DNA of 64,000 bases from DATKAS01 sp963773315 (GTDB lineage: Bacteria; Actinomycetota; Acidimicrobiia; Acidimicrobiales; DATKAS01), in NCBI GenBank assembly GCA_963773315.1, contig CAVZAF010000001.1, positions 70,937 through 134,936 of the forward strand, in the 5' to 3' direction. Positions 63,740-64,000 of this stretch are shown here, in pieces (the first letter of the stretch is position 1; every line of letters begins with the position of its first letter). The notes beneath the pieces are model-generated. The model saw only the letters and a program-made list of their open reading frames with translations, did no database searches and was not told the origin of the DNA. Position numbers and translations under genes: made by a program.

Positions 63740-64000
63740 ATGCTGGAACGCTGCGCCTACTGCCTCACCGACACCATCGTCGTCACCGTCGAGGAGCTCC
63801 TCAGCATGCGCGGTGACGTTGTCGCGTCGACCGAGCTCGAGAAGGCGCCATGCACGCGTGAGGGGTACATCGGCGCGAGGTTGGCGGCGCCGCGCTGGAC
63901 GGATTGGGCGGTCAGCCTCCGAGCTGAACCCGCCTCGAGCCCGGAGAAGATGTGGCCAGCCGGCCGCCGAGCTGTGGGAGTGAGTGTGAGGCGGCGGGCT
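63740..64000 (+). CDS. Short CxxC protein, copy 2, open at the right edge
   Basis: Starts MLERCAYCLTDTIVVTVEEL, LSMRGDVVASTELEKAPCTR, EGYIGARLAAPRWTD and is still open at the window end after 87 codons. The N-terminal 45 residues are homologous to copy 1. Unrecognised family. Confidence 0.6.
   Translation, partial: MLERCAYCLTDTIVVTVEELLSMRGDVVASTELEKAPCTREGYIGARLAAPRWTDWAVSLRAEPASSPEKMWPAGRRAVGVSVRRRA

Noticed and set aside
57306..64000. Prophage or complete integrative element
   Set aside because: Only an integrase relic and a GIY-YIG-like protein are present; no structural, packaging, replication or transfer genes and no second attachment repeat are seen.

Overview
The window is high-G+C DNA from an actinobacterium. 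The best fit is the class Acidimicrobiia or a close uncultured relative. Reasons: frequent GTG and TTG starts, an F420-type luciferase-like oxidoreductase, a PimA-like mannosyltransferase, a DUF7144-type membrane protein, a WhiB-like relic, a SigB/SigF partner-switching system, and queA plus tgt (absent from most actinomycetes) inside a ruv-queA-tgt-yajC-secDF-apt-rel chromosome block. It looks like one stretch of chromosome with an accessory tail, not a plasmid or phage.

Layout. 1-3.7 kb: a partial FAH-family hydrolase, an XRE regulator with a membrane protein, then a minus-strand run (Cys-rich protein, hemolysin III-like protein, LLM oxidoreductase, small monooxygenase-like protein). 3.8-9.4 kb: secreted or surface proteins with Thr/Pro linkers (a transglycosylase-like protein and a CARDB-like protein with an LPXTG-like motif at the wrong end), a DUF5995 lipoprotein and a membrane protein. 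9.7-17 kb: a surface-glycan cluster with an epimerase fused to a dead deacetylase, a DegT aminotransferase, an intact membrane deacetylase, a polytopic membrane protein and an EamA-GT2 fusion. 17.1-21.5 kb: DUF2252, a truncated voltage-sensor channel and a truncated sulfatase joined tail to tail.

22.1-40 kb is core genome on the minus strand: rel, apt, secF, secD, yajC, tgt, queA, ruvB, ruvA, ruvC, then yebC, pdxT, pdxS. It is interrupted by a dienelactone hydrolase and by a block holding an ABC exporter, a peroxiredoxin, a lipoprotein and an odd protein with a cysteine cluster and a hydrophobic tail. An SOS-box-like site sits on the ruvC start. 40-50 kb: DUF3048 lipoprotein, HtpX, LemA, PimA-like GT4, cupin, then an anti-sigma-like protein and a SigB/SigF sigma factor behind a SigB-type promoter, and a GH130/GT4 pair. 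50-57 kb is a stress-flavoured block: CsbD (also with a SigB-type promoter), an RsbU/RsbW/RsbV-like set, a NuoF-like protein, a Rho_N-type protein, small membrane proteins, a VOC protein and DUF2231. 57-64 kb is an accessory tail: an integrase relic joined to a VOC relic, an amidohydrolase, a WhiB-like relic, a GIY-YIG-like protein and three copies of a short unrecognised CxxC family.

Quality warning. Many genes, including rel, apt, secF and pdxS, which should be intact, carry single-base frameshifts, one at a C-run. Residual indel errors in the assembly are more likely than mass gene decay, so each 'broken' gene below should be read with that in mind. All assignments come from reading translated sequence by eye; no database search was run.
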